In this document: positions 9,936 to 20,270 of the stretch, piece by piece | Layout of the letters: every line of letters starts with the position of its first letter | How positions within the stretch are numbered: the first letter of the stretch is position 1 | Assembly: GCA_903885195.1 (NCBI GenBank) | Contig: CAISHQ010000066.1 | Span: 1-64,000 of the forward strand | Source: an uncultured Pseudomonadota bacterium | Lineage (GTDB): Bacteria; Pseudomonadota; Gammaproteobacteria; Steroidobacterales; Steroidobacteraceae | DNA: 64,000 nucleotides | Reading direction: 5' to 3' | Made by a program: the position numbers and the translations under genes | Notes under the pieces: generated by a model | Told to the model about the DNA's origin: nothing | Database searches by the model: none | The model's input: the letters and a program-made list of their open reading frames with translations, nothing else

Positions 9936-11305
9936 ACCAGTTGGCGACAATGTTGGATACGGACCTTACTGTTGATGCCCGCGCTCGCACTGCGCGAACC
10001 GGGACCGAAGCCGAGTGCGGGGCGGACTTTGGGCAGGTGCTACACGGCATATCTAAGCCCGATGAGGCCTCTGTTAGCACCGAGCATGCGGGGCGGAACT
10101 CGCGGCACAGCAAAAAAGGCAATATCGACGGTTTGTTGAACGTGTCTGCGGATCCCGTCGTCTCGACGGTGCCGATGACCCGGCCGGTCACGACTGAGGT
10201 TGTGGACGGTCAGAAAGAAGCGCCGGGTGACACGACCCTGGTGGAGCAGCGGGGCGACTCGTTGATCACGAGCACTGCCTCGGGAGACCCCGCTACTGCT
10301 CTAGAGGCGCCAACGACTGCTCTACACGCGCCAACGACTGCTTTCGAGGCGATCACCTCAGAGCCGGCTTCAAGCAACGCGACCGTCGTCAACGGCGCCC
10401 CAGCACCGGCGGCCCCGGGCGCGGCCGCGGCCGGGGCTTCTGTGACGGCGACGAGTTCCGCAGCCGTCTCCGGGCAGGCGCTGCGTCTTTCCTTGTCTCG
10501 CGGCGAAGAGATGACACGAACGTCGACCGCTACGGACGCGCTCAAGCCGGTTCACTCAGTACCCGTCGAGGCCCTCGACGGCAGTGGCCGCACGAATGGC
10601 AAAGCGGTGGGTAGCCTCGCTGGTCCCAACGGGTTTGGCCTGCCGGCAACCACAGCGGTAGCCGCGGCGGCATCCGGCATCAGCAAGCTATCGGGCGGCG
10701 ATGCAGGCCGGTTGGGTACCACACAGCACAAATTGCTGGCGTCGCTCGAGGCCAAGGGGCTGGATGCACGGCCGACCGCCGTGTCCATCGGGGACCCGAC
10801 CACTTGGTCTATTGGCGCCGCGACGCGCGAGGACCCGACCTCGGTACTGCGTCAGTCTGTTGCCCCCGAGGCGACGCTGGCCTCGCCGATGGGTTCCGAG
10901 GAGTGGCAGATGGACCTTGGGACGCAACTCGTCGCCATGATCGAAAAGGGCGAGCAGTCTGCCGTCATCAACTTGTCGCCCGCGGAACTTGGACCGGTGC
11001 AGATCGACGTAGCAGTGCGTGAAGGTGAGGTGAGCGTGGTGTTCGCCGCGCAGGTTGCTGATACCCGTTCGGCTATCGAGGCGTCGCTGCCGCAGCTTAG
11101 GGACATGTTAGCAGGCGAGGGCCTGTCACTTAGAAACTCTGATATCAACAACATGTTGTCGGGATTTTCCCAGCAAAAATCCTCTTCTCGTGGTGGTGAA
11201 GATAGGCCGTCCCAGCGTGGCCGCTTTGCCGAGCCAGAGATCGCCATCGTCGTCCAGGCCACACCGAATCGTATCCGGCGAAGCCTGGTTGACCTCTATG
11301 CCTGA
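9932..11305 (+). CDS. fliK: Flagellar hook-length control protein FliK
   Basis: C-term LGPVQIDVAVREGEVSVVFAAQ; low-complexity Ala/Thr N-terminus. Confidence 0.9.
   Translation: MNQLATMLDTDLTVDARARTARTGTEAECGADFGQVLHGISKPDEASVSTEHAGRNSRHSKKGNIDGLLNVSADPVVSTVPMTRPVTTEVVDGQKEAPGDTTLVEQRGDSLITSTASGDPATALEAPTTALHAPTTAFEAITSEPASSNATVVNGAPAPAAPGAAAAGASVTATSSAAVSGQALRLSLSRGEEMTRTSTATDALKPVHSVPVEALDGSGRTNGKAVGSLAGPNGFGLPATTAVAAAASGISKLSGGDAGRLGTTQHKLLASLEAKGLDARPTAVSIGDPTTWSIGAATREDPTSVLRQSVAPEATLASPMGSEEWQMDLGTQLVAMIEKGEQSAVINLSPAELGPVQIDVAVREGEVSVVFAAQVADTRSAIEASLPQLRDMLAGEGLSLRNSDINNMLSGFSQQKSSSRGGEDRPSQRGRFAEPEIAIVVQATPNRIRRSLVDLYA
10290..10351 (+). repeat. 21-nt in-frame tandem repeat in fliK (about 2.7 copies)
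   Basis: GCGCCAACGACTGCTCTACAC / GCGCCAACGACTGCTTTCGAG with a preceding partial copy; encodes ALEAPTTALHAPTTAFEA. Confidence 0.8.
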
Positions 11306-11355
11306 GTGATTTCTCGGCGCCCGGCGCGGCGATGCCCCTGTCGGATCATTGACGC

Positions 11356-11371
11356 TGGCACGAGTATTGCT
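11356..11371 (+). promoter_or_regulatory. sigma54-type promoter upstream of fliL
   Basis: TGGCACG-AGTA-TTGCT, near-perfect consensus. Confidence 0.88.
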
Positions 11372-11414
11372 TTCCTTCTGTCGAAGCCGATCGTGGCTTT
11401 AACGGAGAGAGCAA

Positions 11415-11930
11415 GTGGCGAAAGAACCTGACAAGGCCGGTGCGAAGGGCGCAAAGGCGGCTGAACCCGAGGCAGGCGACTCGGGTAAGAAGAAACTGAT
11501 TCTGATCCTCGCGGCCGTCCTGGTTCTGGGCGGTGGCGGTGTTGGTGGATATTTCTTCTGGAAAGGTAAGCAAGACGCCGCGAAAAAGCCGGTGGTAGCG
11601 GTCAAGGCGCCGCTCCAGTTCTATTCCCTGGATCCGCCGTTCGTGGCCAATTTCGAGGGTAATCAGGCCTTTCGTTTCCTGCAGGTGACCGTGCGCATCG
11701 CGACCCGCTCGCCTGAGACGATGCAGGCACTTAAAGAAAACGAGCCCATCTTCCGCAACGATCTGATGCTGCTGTTCAGTCAGCAGAGCGCTGAGACGCT
11801 CGCGACGAAAGAAGGCAAGGAAAAGCTGCGGGCGGACGCCCTCAAGCAGGCGAAGGCATCCATGCAGTATGCAGGCGGCAAGCCCGAGACCATCGAGACC
11901 GTCCTCTTCACCAGTCTGGTCATGCAGTAG
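11415..11930 (+). CDS. fliL: Flagellar basal body-associated protein FliL
   Basis: Single TM + FliL domain; gene order. Confidence 0.93.
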   Translation: MAKEPDKAGAKGAKAAEPEAGDSGKKKLILILAAVLVLGGGGVGGYFFWKGKQDAAKKPVVAVKAPLQFYSLDPPFVANFEGNQAFRFLQVTVRIATRSPETMQALKENEPIFRNDLMLLFSQQSAETLATKEGKEKLRADALKQAKASMQYAGGKPETIETVLFTSLVMQ

Positions 11931-11939
11931 GCGCGCGTC

Positions 11940-12944
11940 ATGGCGAATGATCCCATCCTGAACCAAGACGAGGTCGATGCCCTTCTGACGGGCATGAGCG
12001 AGGGGCGCGTCAGCACCGATGGCAGCCTGCCGTCGGGTGAGGCGCGCAACTACGATCTTGGCCGCGAGGTGCGCATCCTCCGCGGCCGCATGCCCACCTT
12101 CGACTTGATCAACGAGCGGTTCAGTCGCAGTTTCCGCACCAGCATCCTCACGGCGCTGCGCCGTGCCTCGGCAGTCTCTACCAATCCGTTCCGGACGCTG
12201 AAGTACTCGGAGTTCGTCCGCGAGATGACGGTGCCGACGGGTATCAATGTGTTGCGCATGCATCCGCTGCGCGGCGTGTTCCTGCTTGTGATGACTTCGG
12301 AGATGGTGGCTTCCATCGTCGACAACTTCTTCGGCGGCAAGGGCCACATCCGACGCATCGAGGGCCGTGACTTCACGCCTGCCGAGATGCGCATGGTGCA
12401 GCTGTTTCGCGACGCGGCGATCAAGGATCTGACGGATGCCTGGTCGACGGTGATGCCCGTCAAGCTCGAGTTCACGGCGGCGGAGACCAATCCGCAGTTC
12501 GCCAACATCATGAACCCGAACGAAGTCCTGCTTGTCACGGACTACGACATCGAGATCATGGGCGGCCGCAGCCGCCTGCAGACGGCGATCCCTTACAGCA
12601 TGATCGAGCCGATCCGCGGTCTGCTCGAGAAAACCTTCCGAGAAGAAAACGTCGATACCGACCGCGGCATGAGCCGCAGTCTCGGCGAAGAAATGAAGGA
12701 CGCAGAGGTTGCGATCAACGCGCTGGTCGGTCGATCGGTGATCCCGTTGTCGCGACTGATCGATATGAAGCCGGGCGACGTACTGCCCTGCGATTTCAAT
12801 GGCAGCGCACTCGTGTATGCCGAGGACGTGCCCGTGTTTCGGGGTCGCTTCGGCGCCTCGCGCGGGCAGTTGTCCGTAATGGTCGATGAATGCATGGCGC
12901 CGGGACAGACCGCGCAACGAACCAACAAGGGAAGGATGCAGTGA
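11940..12944 (+). CDS. fliM: Flagellar motor switch protein FliM
   Basis: NDPILNQDEVDALLTG N-terminus. Confidence 0.97.
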   Translation: MANDPILNQDEVDALLTGMSEGRVSTDGSLPSGEARNYDLGREVRILRGRMPTFDLINERFSRSFRTSILTALRRASAVSTNPFRTLKYSEFVREMTVPTGINVLRMHPLRGVFLLVMTSEMVASIVDNFFGGKGHIRRIEGRDFTPAEMRMVQLFRDAAIKDLTDAWSTVMPVKLEFTAAETNPQFANIMNPNEVLLVTDYDIEIMGGRSRLQTAIPYSMIEPIRGLLEKTFREENVDTDRGMSRSLGEEMKDAEVAINALVGRSVIPLSRLIDMKPGDVLPCDFNGSALVYAEDVPVFRGRFGASRGQLSVMVDECMAPGQTAQRTNKGRMQ

Positions 12945-13300
12945 TGAACGAGATTCCCGAAAACGGTATGGGTTTCGATCCGCTCGATCCGCCGCAGGGC
13001 CAACCGGCCAGCTCGGCCGATGCCGTGATTGCCGAAGGCGACGTCAATCTCGAGGTCATTCTCGAGGTCCCAGTCACGCTATCGCTGGAGGTGGGTCGCA
13101 CCCGTATCCCGATACGCAACCTGCTGCAGTTGAACCAAGGCTCGGTGGTCGAGCTTGATCGCGCGGCGGGCGATCCGCTGGACGTGTTCGTCAACGGCAC
13201 GCTGGTGGCGCATGGCGAGGTGGTGATAGTGAACGACAAGTTCGGCATTCGACTGACGGACGTCGTCAGCCCCGCCGAGCGCATCCGCAAGCTCAAGTAA
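12944..13300 (+). CDS. fliN: Flagellar motor switch protein FliN (start inside listed ORF 12890..13300)
   Basis: LEVILEVPVTLSLEVGRTRIPIRNLLQLNQGSVVELDR. Confidence 0.95.
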   Translation: MNEIPENGMGFDPLDPPQGQPASSADAVIAEGDVNLEVILEVPVTLSLEVGRTRIPIRNLLQLNQGSVVELDRAAGDPLDVFVNGTLVAHGEVVIVNDKFGIRLTDVVSPAERIRKLK

Positions 13301-13313
13301 CGCGCCGCCAACC

Positions 13314-13778
13314 GTGTCAATGAATCCTCTCACATCCAGCGACTTCTCGAACCTCGGCCGTTGGGTCGCCGAAACCGCCCCGGGTGGCCGTTTCGCAGCG
13401 CCGACGGAAATCACTGCGAGTCCCGGCCTCTCGGGTGGCGGCAGCTTCCTGCAGATCCTTCTGTCCTTGCTACTCGTCATCGGGACCATCTTCCTCGTGG
13501 GCTGGGCCGTGCGACGCATCAAGACCATGCCCAAAGGCCGACGCGGGCTCGTTCGCGTTGTCGACGAGGTGGGTCTCGGTGCGAAGGAGCGGGCTGTGGT
13601 GATCGAGGTCGACGGCGTGCGGCTCGTAGTCGGAGTGGGTGATGGTCGGGTGACGTTGCTGCACCGCTACGCAGCCTCGTCCGATAAACAACAGGGCCAG
13701 GACACCGAGACTGAAGCGGCGGGCGATGTGGCCAGCCTGCCGTTCATCGACGTGTTGAAGAAGAGTTTGGGGCGTTGA
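13314..13778 (+). CDS. fliO: Flagellar biosynthetic protein FliO
   Basis: Single TM small protein between fliN and fliP. Confidence 0.85.
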   Translation: MSMNPLTSSDFSNLGRWVAETAPGGRFAAPTEITASPGLSGGGSFLQILLSLLLVIGTIFLVGWAVRRIKTMPKGRRGLVRVVDEVGLGAKERAVVIEVDGVRLVVGVGDGRVTLLHRYAASSDKQQGQDTETEAAGDVASLPFIDVLKKSLGR

Positions 13779-14542
13779 AGATGAAGTCGGCACTTTCCGC
13801 ACTCGCCCTGCTCGGTTTCGCCTTCGGCGGGTTGGTGTTCGCGCAGGACGCGGGCGGCTTGAACGTGACGTTACCGGCGCTGACCGTGAAGGAGGCCGCC
13901 GGCGGTGGTCAGACCTACAGCTTGACGCTGCAGGCGCTGATTTTCATGACGGTGCTGACTTTGTTACCCGCCATCCTGCTGATGATGACGGCGTTTACGC
14001 GGATCATCATTGTTCTCGGCATTCTGCGTCAGGCGATTGGCGCGGGGCAGACGCCGCCTAACCAGGTGCTTGTGGGGCTTGCTCTGTTCATGACCCTTTT
14101 CGTGATGGCGCCGGTAGTGGATCGCATCAACACCGAGGCCTTTGAGCCGTATTCCAAGGGAACGATTGAAACTACGGTCGCGATCGAGCGCGCGCTGGTC
14201 CCACTGAAGGGTTTCATGCTCGAGCAGACTCGTGAAAGCGACATTGCGACGTTCGTGCGCATCTCGGGTGGAACCGGGTTTGACAAGCCAGAGGACGTGC
14301 CGCTCGCCATCCTCGTGCCGGCATTCGTAACGAGCGAATTGAAGACCGCCTTCACGATCGGCTTTCTGCTGTTTATTCCCTTCGTGATCATTGACCTTGT
14401 GGTCGCGAGCGTACTGATGTCGATGGGCATGATGATGATTTCGCCTGTGCTTATCTCGCTGCCCTTCAAATTGATGTTGTTTGTCCTCGTCGATGGCTGG
14501 TCGCTCGTCATGAGTTCCCTGGCCGGGAGCTTCTACCGATGA
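13775..14542 (+). CDS. fliP: Flagellar biosynthetic protein FliP
   Basis: MTAFTRIIIVLGILRQAIGAGQTPPNQVLVGLALF. Confidence 0.97.
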   Translation: MKMKSALSALALLGFAFGGLVFAQDAGGLNVTLPALTVKEAAGGGQTYSLTLQALIFMTVLTLLPAILLMMTAFTRIIIVLGILRQAIGAGQTPPNQVLVGLALFMTLFVMAPVVDRINTEAFEPYSKGTIETTVAIERALVPLKGFMLEQTRESDIATFVRISGGTGFDKPEDVPLAILVPAFVTSELKTAFTIGFLLFIPFVIIDLVVASVLMSMGMMMISPVLISLPFKLMLFVLVDGWSLVMSSLAGSFYR

Positions 14543-14808
14543 CGCCTGAACTCGTGATGACTATCGGTCAGGATGCACTGACCACCATGTTGGTTCTGGC
14601 CATGCCGATGCTACTGGTCGCGCTCGCCATCGGTCTGCTGGTTGGCGTCTTTCAGGCGGCCACACAGATCAACGAAACGACGCTGTCGTTCATTCCGAAG
14701 CTCATCGGTATGGCCGTTGCCATCGCCGTGGCGGGGCCCTGGATGCTCAAGGTCATCGTGACGTACACGCAGAACCTGATCATCAATATTCCTTCGATGA
14801 TTCGCTGA
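14539..14808 (+). CDS. fliQ: Flagellar biosynthetic protein FliQ
   Basis: 89 aa, two TM, FQAATQINETTLSFIPK. Confidence 0.96.
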   Translation: MTPELVMTIGQDALTTMLVLAMPMLLVALAIGLLVGVFQAATQINETTLSFIPKLIGMAVAIAVAGPWMLKVIVTYTQNLIINIPSMIR

Positions 14809-14813
14809 GCTCG

Positions 14814-15599
14814 ATGATCAACATCACCCAAGCGCAGTTGATGGGATGGCTGACGGAGTGGTTCTGGCCCTTCGTTCGCATCGGCGCTTGCTTGACGGTA
14901 GCGCCCCTGTTCGGAGCGCGGTTCGTTCCGGCGCGAATCCGTATCGCGCTCGCCGCTGCGATTGGCTTTCTGGTGGCGCCCTTGCTGCCGTCGCCGCCCG
15001 CCGTGAGTCTGTTCTCGGGCGAGGGTATCGTCATTCTCCTACAGCAGATCCTGATCGGTGTGGCTGTCGGGTTCGTGTTGCAGGTGGTGTTTGACGCGAT
15101 CGGGCTCGCGGGCCAATTGCTTGCCAATTCCATGGGCCTGTCGTTTGCCTTCAACATCGATCCATTGCGCGGCACATCGACGGTGGCCGTTGGTCAGTTC
15201 TATCTCATCCTGATGACGCTGACCTTCATCACGCTCGACGGTCATCTCGCCATCATCGAGCTCATCGTGCAGGGCTTCCAGACGCTGCCGGTCGGTGCGG
15301 TCGGGCTCGGCGCCGACGGTTTGTGGCGCGTCGCGAGTTCGGGTGCCGTACTGTTTTCAGGTGCGCTGCAGGTGGCGCTCCCCGGCATCACGGCGCTGAT
15401 GGTTGCCAACATCGCCTTCGGCCTGATCAGTCGCGCGGCGCCGACCCTCAATATTTTCTCGGTCGGTTTCGCGCTCAGCATCGTCTTCGGCTTGATCGTC
15501 CTTCAGGTCGGGCTGCCCGGTATTCAGCAGGGCTTCATCGAATTGACCCGCAGTGCGTTCGACGACGTGGCGGAACTTCAGCAACCTTCGGCGCGTTGA
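14814..15599 (+). CDS. fliR: Flagellar biosynthetic protein FliR
   Basis: Multi-TM; order fliPQR-flhB. Confidence 0.95.
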   Translation: MINITQAQLMGWLTEWFWPFVRIGACLTVAPLFGARFVPARIRIALAAAIGFLVAPLLPSPPAVSLFSGEGIVILLQQILIGVAVGFVLQVVFDAIGLAGQLLANSMGLSFAFNIDPLRGTSTVAVGQFYLILMTLTFITLDGHLAIIELIVQGFQTLPVGAVGLGADGLWRVASSGAVLFSGALQVALPGITALMVANIAFGLISRAAPTLNIFSVGFALSIVFGLIVLQVGLPGIQQGFIELTRSAFDDVAELQQPSAR

Positions 15600-15617
15600 G
15601 CAGGGCGGGACGCGATC

Positions 15618-16760
15618 ATGGCAGAGAACGAGGGCAGCGAAAAAACAGAACGCGCGACACCCAAGCGCCTCGAAGAGGCGCGCAAGAAGGGTCAAGTTCC
15701 GCGCTCGGCCGATCTTAGCGCGGCCATCGTGTCGCTGATCGGTGCCGGGTTCCTTTACCTGTTCGGTGCGGGCGCCGCGAACGAAATGCTCTCGGTCATG
15801 CGCGATGGGCTGAGCGTAACCAGCGTCGATCTGATGCAGTCTGACGTCTTGCTGCGCCACACGGCCGATCAGTTCGTGCACGGTTTTCTGGCGGTGGTGC
15901 CGTTGATGGGCGTGCTGGTGCTGGCAGCGGTCGCGGCACCCGCCCTGATCGGTGGCTGGAACTTCAGCAGCGAGGCGCTCGCGTTCAAGGGCGAGCGCAT
16001 CAACCCGTTGGCGGGTATCGGTCGAATGTTCTCGGTCAGGAGCTTGGTCGAACTCATCAAGGCCATTGGCAAATTCGTTTTTGTCGGCGGCATCGGTTGC
16101 ATCGTCGTGTGGTCGCAGTCCGAGGCGCTGATGGGCCTCGCGCGTCAGCCCATCGAGGTGGCCATTCTCGAGGCCACCAAGATCACGGCCTACGCGTCGC
16201 TGCTCATGGCGGCCTCGCTCGGCCTGATCGCCCTCATCGATGCGCCGTTTCAGCTGTGGCGCTTTGGCGAGGACATGAAGATGTCGCGCGATGACGTGCG
16301 GCAGGAGATGAAGGAGTCGGACGGTTCGCCCGAGAACAAGTCGCGTATCCGCAGTGTGCAGTCGGCATTGTCTCGTGGCCGCATGATGCAGGACGTACCT
16401 AAGGCCAACGTCGTCATCACCAATCCGACCCACTATGCCGTGGCCTTGCGCTACGACGAAAAGAAGAATGGCGCTCCCGTGGTCATCGCCAAGGGGGCCG
16501 ATGAGGTGGCAGCGAAGATTCGCGAGCTGGCCGCAGCCAACGGCGTGCCGCTGGTGTCTGCTCCGCCGCTGGCGCGCGCGCTGTTCCGTTACGTCGACCT
16601 GGGTCGTGAGATTCCCGCTGCGTTGTACGTGGCGGTTGCACAGATCCTGACTTACGTCTGGCAGTTGCGCCAGGCCACTCGTTACGGCACCACGGTGCCC
16701 ACCTTGCCCGTCATTGATCCGGCAGTCGAGAACATCGGCCGTCGTGCAGGAGTCCACTAA
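15618..16760 (+). CDS. flhB: Flagellar biosynthetic protein FlhB
   Basis: NPTHYAV autocleavage motif; SEKTERATPKRLEEARKKGQVPRS. Confidence 0.97.
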   Translation: MAENEGSEKTERATPKRLEEARKKGQVPRSADLSAAIVSLIGAGFLYLFGAGAANEMLSVMRDGLSVTSVDLMQSDVLLRHTADQFVHGFLAVVPLMGVLVLAAVAAPALIGGWNFSSEALAFKGERINPLAGIGRMFSVRSLVELIKAIGKFVFVGGIGCIVVWSQSEALMGLARQPIEVAILEATKITAYASLLMAASLGLIALIDAPFQLWRFGEDMKMSRDDVRQEMKESDGSPENKSRIRSVQSALSRGRMMQDVPKANVVITNPTHYAVALRYDEKKNGAPVVIAKGADEVAAKIRELAAANGVPLVSAPPLARALFRYVDLGREIPAALYVAVAQILTYVWQLRQATRYGTTVPTLPVIDPAVENIGRRAGVH

Positions 16761-18857
16761 ATGGCCACCGCTTCCACCAGCCTTCCGCAGCCGAGTCCGC
16801 TTCGCGCCGTCCTCGCGCAGGGCGTCGCGATCCCGGCGGCGATCCTCGCGATGCTCTCGATGGTGGTGCTGCCGCTGCCGCCGCTGGTGCTCGATGTGCT
16901 GTTCACCTTCAACATCGCTTTGTCGGTGATGGTGCTGATCGCCGTATTCTCGGTCCGCAAGCCACTCGATTTTGCGATCTTCCCGACCGTGCTGTTGATG
17001 ACGACGATTTTCCGGTTGGCGCTCAACGTCGCATCCACCCGCGTCGTACTGCTCGATGGTCACACGGGCACTGCGGCGGCGGGACATGTGATTGAGTCGT
17101 TCGGCAAGTTCGTCATCGGTGGCAATTACGCCGTGGGTATCGTGGTGTTCATCATCCTCACCATTATCAACTTCGTGGTGATCACGAAGGGATCGGGTCG
17201 CGTGTCGGAAGTCACCGCTCGGTTTACGCTCGATGCCATGCCCGGCAAGCAGATGGCCATCGATGCCGACCTCAATGCCGGGCTGCTGACCCAGGACGAG
17301 GCGCGAGCGCGTCGCGCCGAGGTACGAGCGGAAGCGGACTTCTACGGCTCGATGGATGGTGCCAGCAAGTTCGTTCGCGGTGATGCCATCGCGGGCATCT
17401 TGATCCTGATCATCAATCTTTTGGGCGGCGTTGTGATCGGCCCGCTGATGCACGATATGGCACTCGGCGATGCTGCGGAGCGATATACCTTGCTCGCCAT
17501 CGGCGATGGTCTTGTGGCGCAGATCCCGGCACTGCTGCTGTCGACGGCGGTGGCGGTCATCGTCACGCGCATGTCGCGCGATCAGGACATGGGCGGGGAG
17601 GTGACCCGCCAATTGGTGGGTGATCCGAAACTGCTCGGCATCGCAGCCGGTGTGATCGGCATCCTCGGTCTGATCCCAGGGATGCCGAATCTGATGTTTT
17701 TGTCGATGGCGGGATTGTGCGCCTACGGCGCGTTCTGGATGAACCGGCGCCTGGCTGCCCAGGCGGCCGCCGAGGCGGCTCGCGGCGCGCTCGAGCCGGT
17801 ACCGGCATCGACCGAGAAGAAGGAGTTGAGCTGGGACGACGTTCGTCCGGTGGATCTGATCGGTCTCGAGGTCGGTTACCGCCTGGTGTCCCTCGTTGAC
17901 AAGGAGCAGGGCGGCCAATTGTTGCCGCGAATCCGCGGCGTACGGCTGAAGTTGTCACAGGAACTCGGCTATCTCGTTCCCGCCGTGCACATCCGCGACA
18001 ACCTGGAACTGGCCCCGAACGCATACCGAATCCAGCTCGCTGGAGTGCCGGTCGCCGAGGGGATCTTGATGCCGGACCGCGAGCTCGCCATCAACCCGGG
18101 TCGGGTATTCGGCTTGATTGACGGCATCGAGACGCGCGATCCGGCGTTCGGGATGGAGGCCTTCTGGATCACCGAGGCGACGCGCGAGCAAGCGCAGTCG
18201 ATGGGCTACACCGTCGTGGACGCCACGACCGTGGTGGCGACTCATCTGAGCCAGGTCATCGGGGCGCATGCACACGAAATCCTGGGTCACGAGGAAGTGC
18301 AGCAATTGCTGACGAATCTCGGCAAGAGCAGCCCGAAGTTGGTGGAGGACCTCATACCCAAGACCTTGCCACTCAGCGTGGTCGTCAAGGTGATGCAAGG
18401 TCTGCTGTCCGAGCGGGTGTCGATCCGCAACTTGCGAACTGTTATCGAGACCCTCGCCGAGCATGCATGCCGCACGCAGGATCCGCAGACGCTTGTGGCC
18501 CAGGTCCGGGTCGCCTTGTCGCGACAGATTATTCAGGACATCGCGGGCAATGCAACAGAATTGCCTGTCGTGACCTTCGACGGGCCGCTGGAACAAATGC
18601 TTACCAATTCGGTGGCATCTGGTGCGGCAACACCGGGTTTGGAGCCCGGGTTGGCAGAAAGATTGCAAGCAAGATTGCAGGATGTCGCCCAGCGTCAAGA
18701 AATGGCCGGTCAGCCGGCGGTGCTTCTGGTCTCGCCGACCCTCAGACCCGTGCTTGCACGGTTCCTGCGCTCGTCGGTCCCCCAGATGCAAGTGATTGCT
18801 TGGAACGAGATCCCGGAGAACCGGAAGGTACGTTTAGTCAGCACGATCGGTACTTAA
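16761..18857 (+). CDS. flhA: Flagellar biosynthesis protein FlhA
   Basis: 698 aa FHIPEP family: KQMAIDADLNAGLL. Confidence 0.97.
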   Translation: MATASTSLPQPSPLRAVLAQGVAIPAAILAMLSMVVLPLPPLVLDVLFTFNIALSVMVLIAVFSVRKPLDFAIFPTVLLMTTIFRLALNVASTRVVLLDGHTGTAAAGHVIESFGKFVIGGNYAVGIVVFIILTIINFVVITKGSGRVSEVTARFTLDAMPGKQMAIDADLNAGLLTQDEARARRAEVRAEADFYGSMDGASKFVRGDAIAGILILIINLLGGVVIGPLMHDMALGDAAERYTLLAIGDGLVAQIPALLLSTAVAVIVTRMSRDQDMGGEVTRQLVGDPKLLGIAAGVIGILGLIPGMPNLMFLSMAGLCAYGAFWMNRRLAAQAAAEAARGALEPVPASTEKKELSWDDVRPVDLIGLEVGYRLVSLVDKEQGGQLLPRIRGVRLKLSQELGYLVPAVHIRDNLELAPNAYRIQLAGVPVAEGILMPDRELAINPGRVFGLIDGIETRDPAFGMEAFWITEATREQAQSMGYTVVDATTVVATHLSQVIGAHAHEILGHEEVQQLLTNLGKSSPKLVEDLIPKTLPLSVVVKVMQGLLSERVSIRNLRTVIETLAEHACRTQDPQTLVAQVRVALSRQIIQDIAGNATELPVVTFDGPLEQMLTNSVASGAATPGLEPGLAERLQARLQDVAQRQEMAGQPAVLLVSPTLRPVLARFLRSSVPQMQVIAWNEIPENRKVRLVSTIGT

Positions 18858-18869
18858 GGCAGAACCTAC

Positions 18870-20270
18870 ATGAACATTCGTCGCTACATCGCCCCCGACA
18901 TGCGAACCGCTTTTGCCAAGGTTCGCGATGAACTCGGTCCAGATGTCGTCATTTTGTCGACGCGTCGCGTCAAAGGGCAGATCGAGCTGACCGTGGCTGC
19001 GGACCAGTCTGCGCCCGCCGATAGTGCCGCATCGGCCCTCCCGCCTGCCCAAGGCAGCGCGGCTGGCACGGTCCGCCGCCCGGTGTTTCCGACGGTCAAC
19101 GCGGACGGGATGCCCGTCGCCGCCCGAGCGACTCCTGAGCGGGCGCCCAATCCGAAGAGTTTCGAGGCGCGGGCAGCGGCAGAGCCTGTAGCCCGTGCGA
19201 AGCCCGCGGCGGTCGCGCGCCTCTCTGCACAACCGATCGTAAACATAGAGGCCCTCATTGCCGCCGATCAGTCGGTGGATGTCGACAACGCGCCCGTCAT
19301 TGCCTTCTCGGGCCTGCACTCGCTCCCGGCCGACACCCGCGGGAGCGTCGCGGCGCTGGACGGGGAGATTAAGGCGTTGCGGCGGCTGCTTGAGATGCAG
19401 CTGGCATCGCTCGCCTGGAACGATTTGTCGCGTCGCTCGCCGGCCATGGCCGAGTTGTCGCGTGAGTTGACCGAGCTCGGGTTCACTCGCGAGCTCGTTA
19501 AGGAAATTCTCAGCCAATTGCCCGCCGTTGAAGATCTGCATGGTGTGCGTCAAGGCGCCATGGCGGCACTGGCTGCCCGGATCCCCGTGCGTGGCGACGA
19601 ATGGGTGGAGAAGGGCGGCGTGGTTGCGCTCGTGGGGCCTGCCGGCAGCGGCAAGACCACGGCTCTCGCGGCGCTGGCCGCCCGTTGGGTCATGCGCAAC
19701 GGTACGGGAAGTGCCGCGCTCATCAGTGCAGGCGACACTCGGTTTGGGGGTCGCGAAGCGCTTTCGCGTCTCGGCCGACTCGTCGGTTTGCCCGCGTTTT
19801 CCGTCGGCGAGATGCGGGAGTTGCCCGCGCTGCTCGCCAGGTTGGGCGAACGCCGGTTGATCTTGGTCGATACGCCGGCACGCGGCATCCGCAGCGCTGA
19901 TTTCGAGCAGCACCTCGCGGGGCTGCGTGAGGGGGGCGAGCGAGTGCAGTTCGCCCTCGCATTGTCGGCGGCCTCCCAAGCTGCAGCCGTTCGTGAGATC
20001 GCCGTTGCCCACCAACCTCTCGGACCGTTGTCCTGCATAATCACTCATGTCGATGAGTGCACAAGTCTCGGCGGTTTGCTGTCCACGGTGATCGAGCGCG
20101 GCATTCCAGTGGCCTACACCATGGAAGGTTCGCGACTGCTCGATGATCTGCGACCCGCTCGCGCCGAAACGCTGCTCGAGTCGGCGATCGGTCTCGCCCG
20201 GCGTCACGGTGCGACGGCCGACGAGGAGATGCTGTCGCGCAGGATGGAGGAGCGAATCAATGTCGCATGA
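18870..20270 (+). CDS. flhF: Flagellar biosynthesis GTPase FlhF
   Basis: SRP-GTPase-like VALVGPAGSGKTTALAALAARW; N-term MNIRRYIAPDMRTAFAKVRDELGPDVVILS. Confidence 0.95.
   Translation: MNIRRYIAPDMRTAFAKVRDELGPDVVILSTRRVKGQIELTVAADQSAPADSAASALPPAQGSAAGTVRRPVFPTVNADGMPVAARATPERAPNPKSFEARAAAEPVARAKPAAVARLSAQPIVNIEALIAADQSVDVDNAPVIAFSGLHSLPADTRGSVAALDGEIKALRRLLEMQLASLAWNDLSRRSPAMAELSRELTELGFTRELVKEILSQLPAVEDLHGVRQGAMAALAARIPVRGDEWVEKGGVVALVGPAGSGKTTALAALAARWVMRNGTGSAALISAGDTRFGGREALSRLGRLVGLPAFSVGEMRELPALLARLGERRLILVDTPARGIRSADFEQHLAGLREGGERVQFALALSAASQAAAVREIAVAHQPLGPLSCIITHVDECTSLGGLLSTVIERGIPVAYTMEGSRLLDDLRPARAETLLESAIGLARRHGATADEEMLSRRMEERINVA

Noticed and set aside
11346-12917. 523-aa minus-strand ORF opposite fliL/fliM
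   Set aside because: Antisense to fliL/fliM; no signature.
15357-17918. 853-aa minus-strand ORF opposite fliR/flhB/flhA
   Set aside because: Antisense to well-identified flagellar genes; His/Arg/Gln-rich translation typical of a high-GC antisense frame, no domain recognised.
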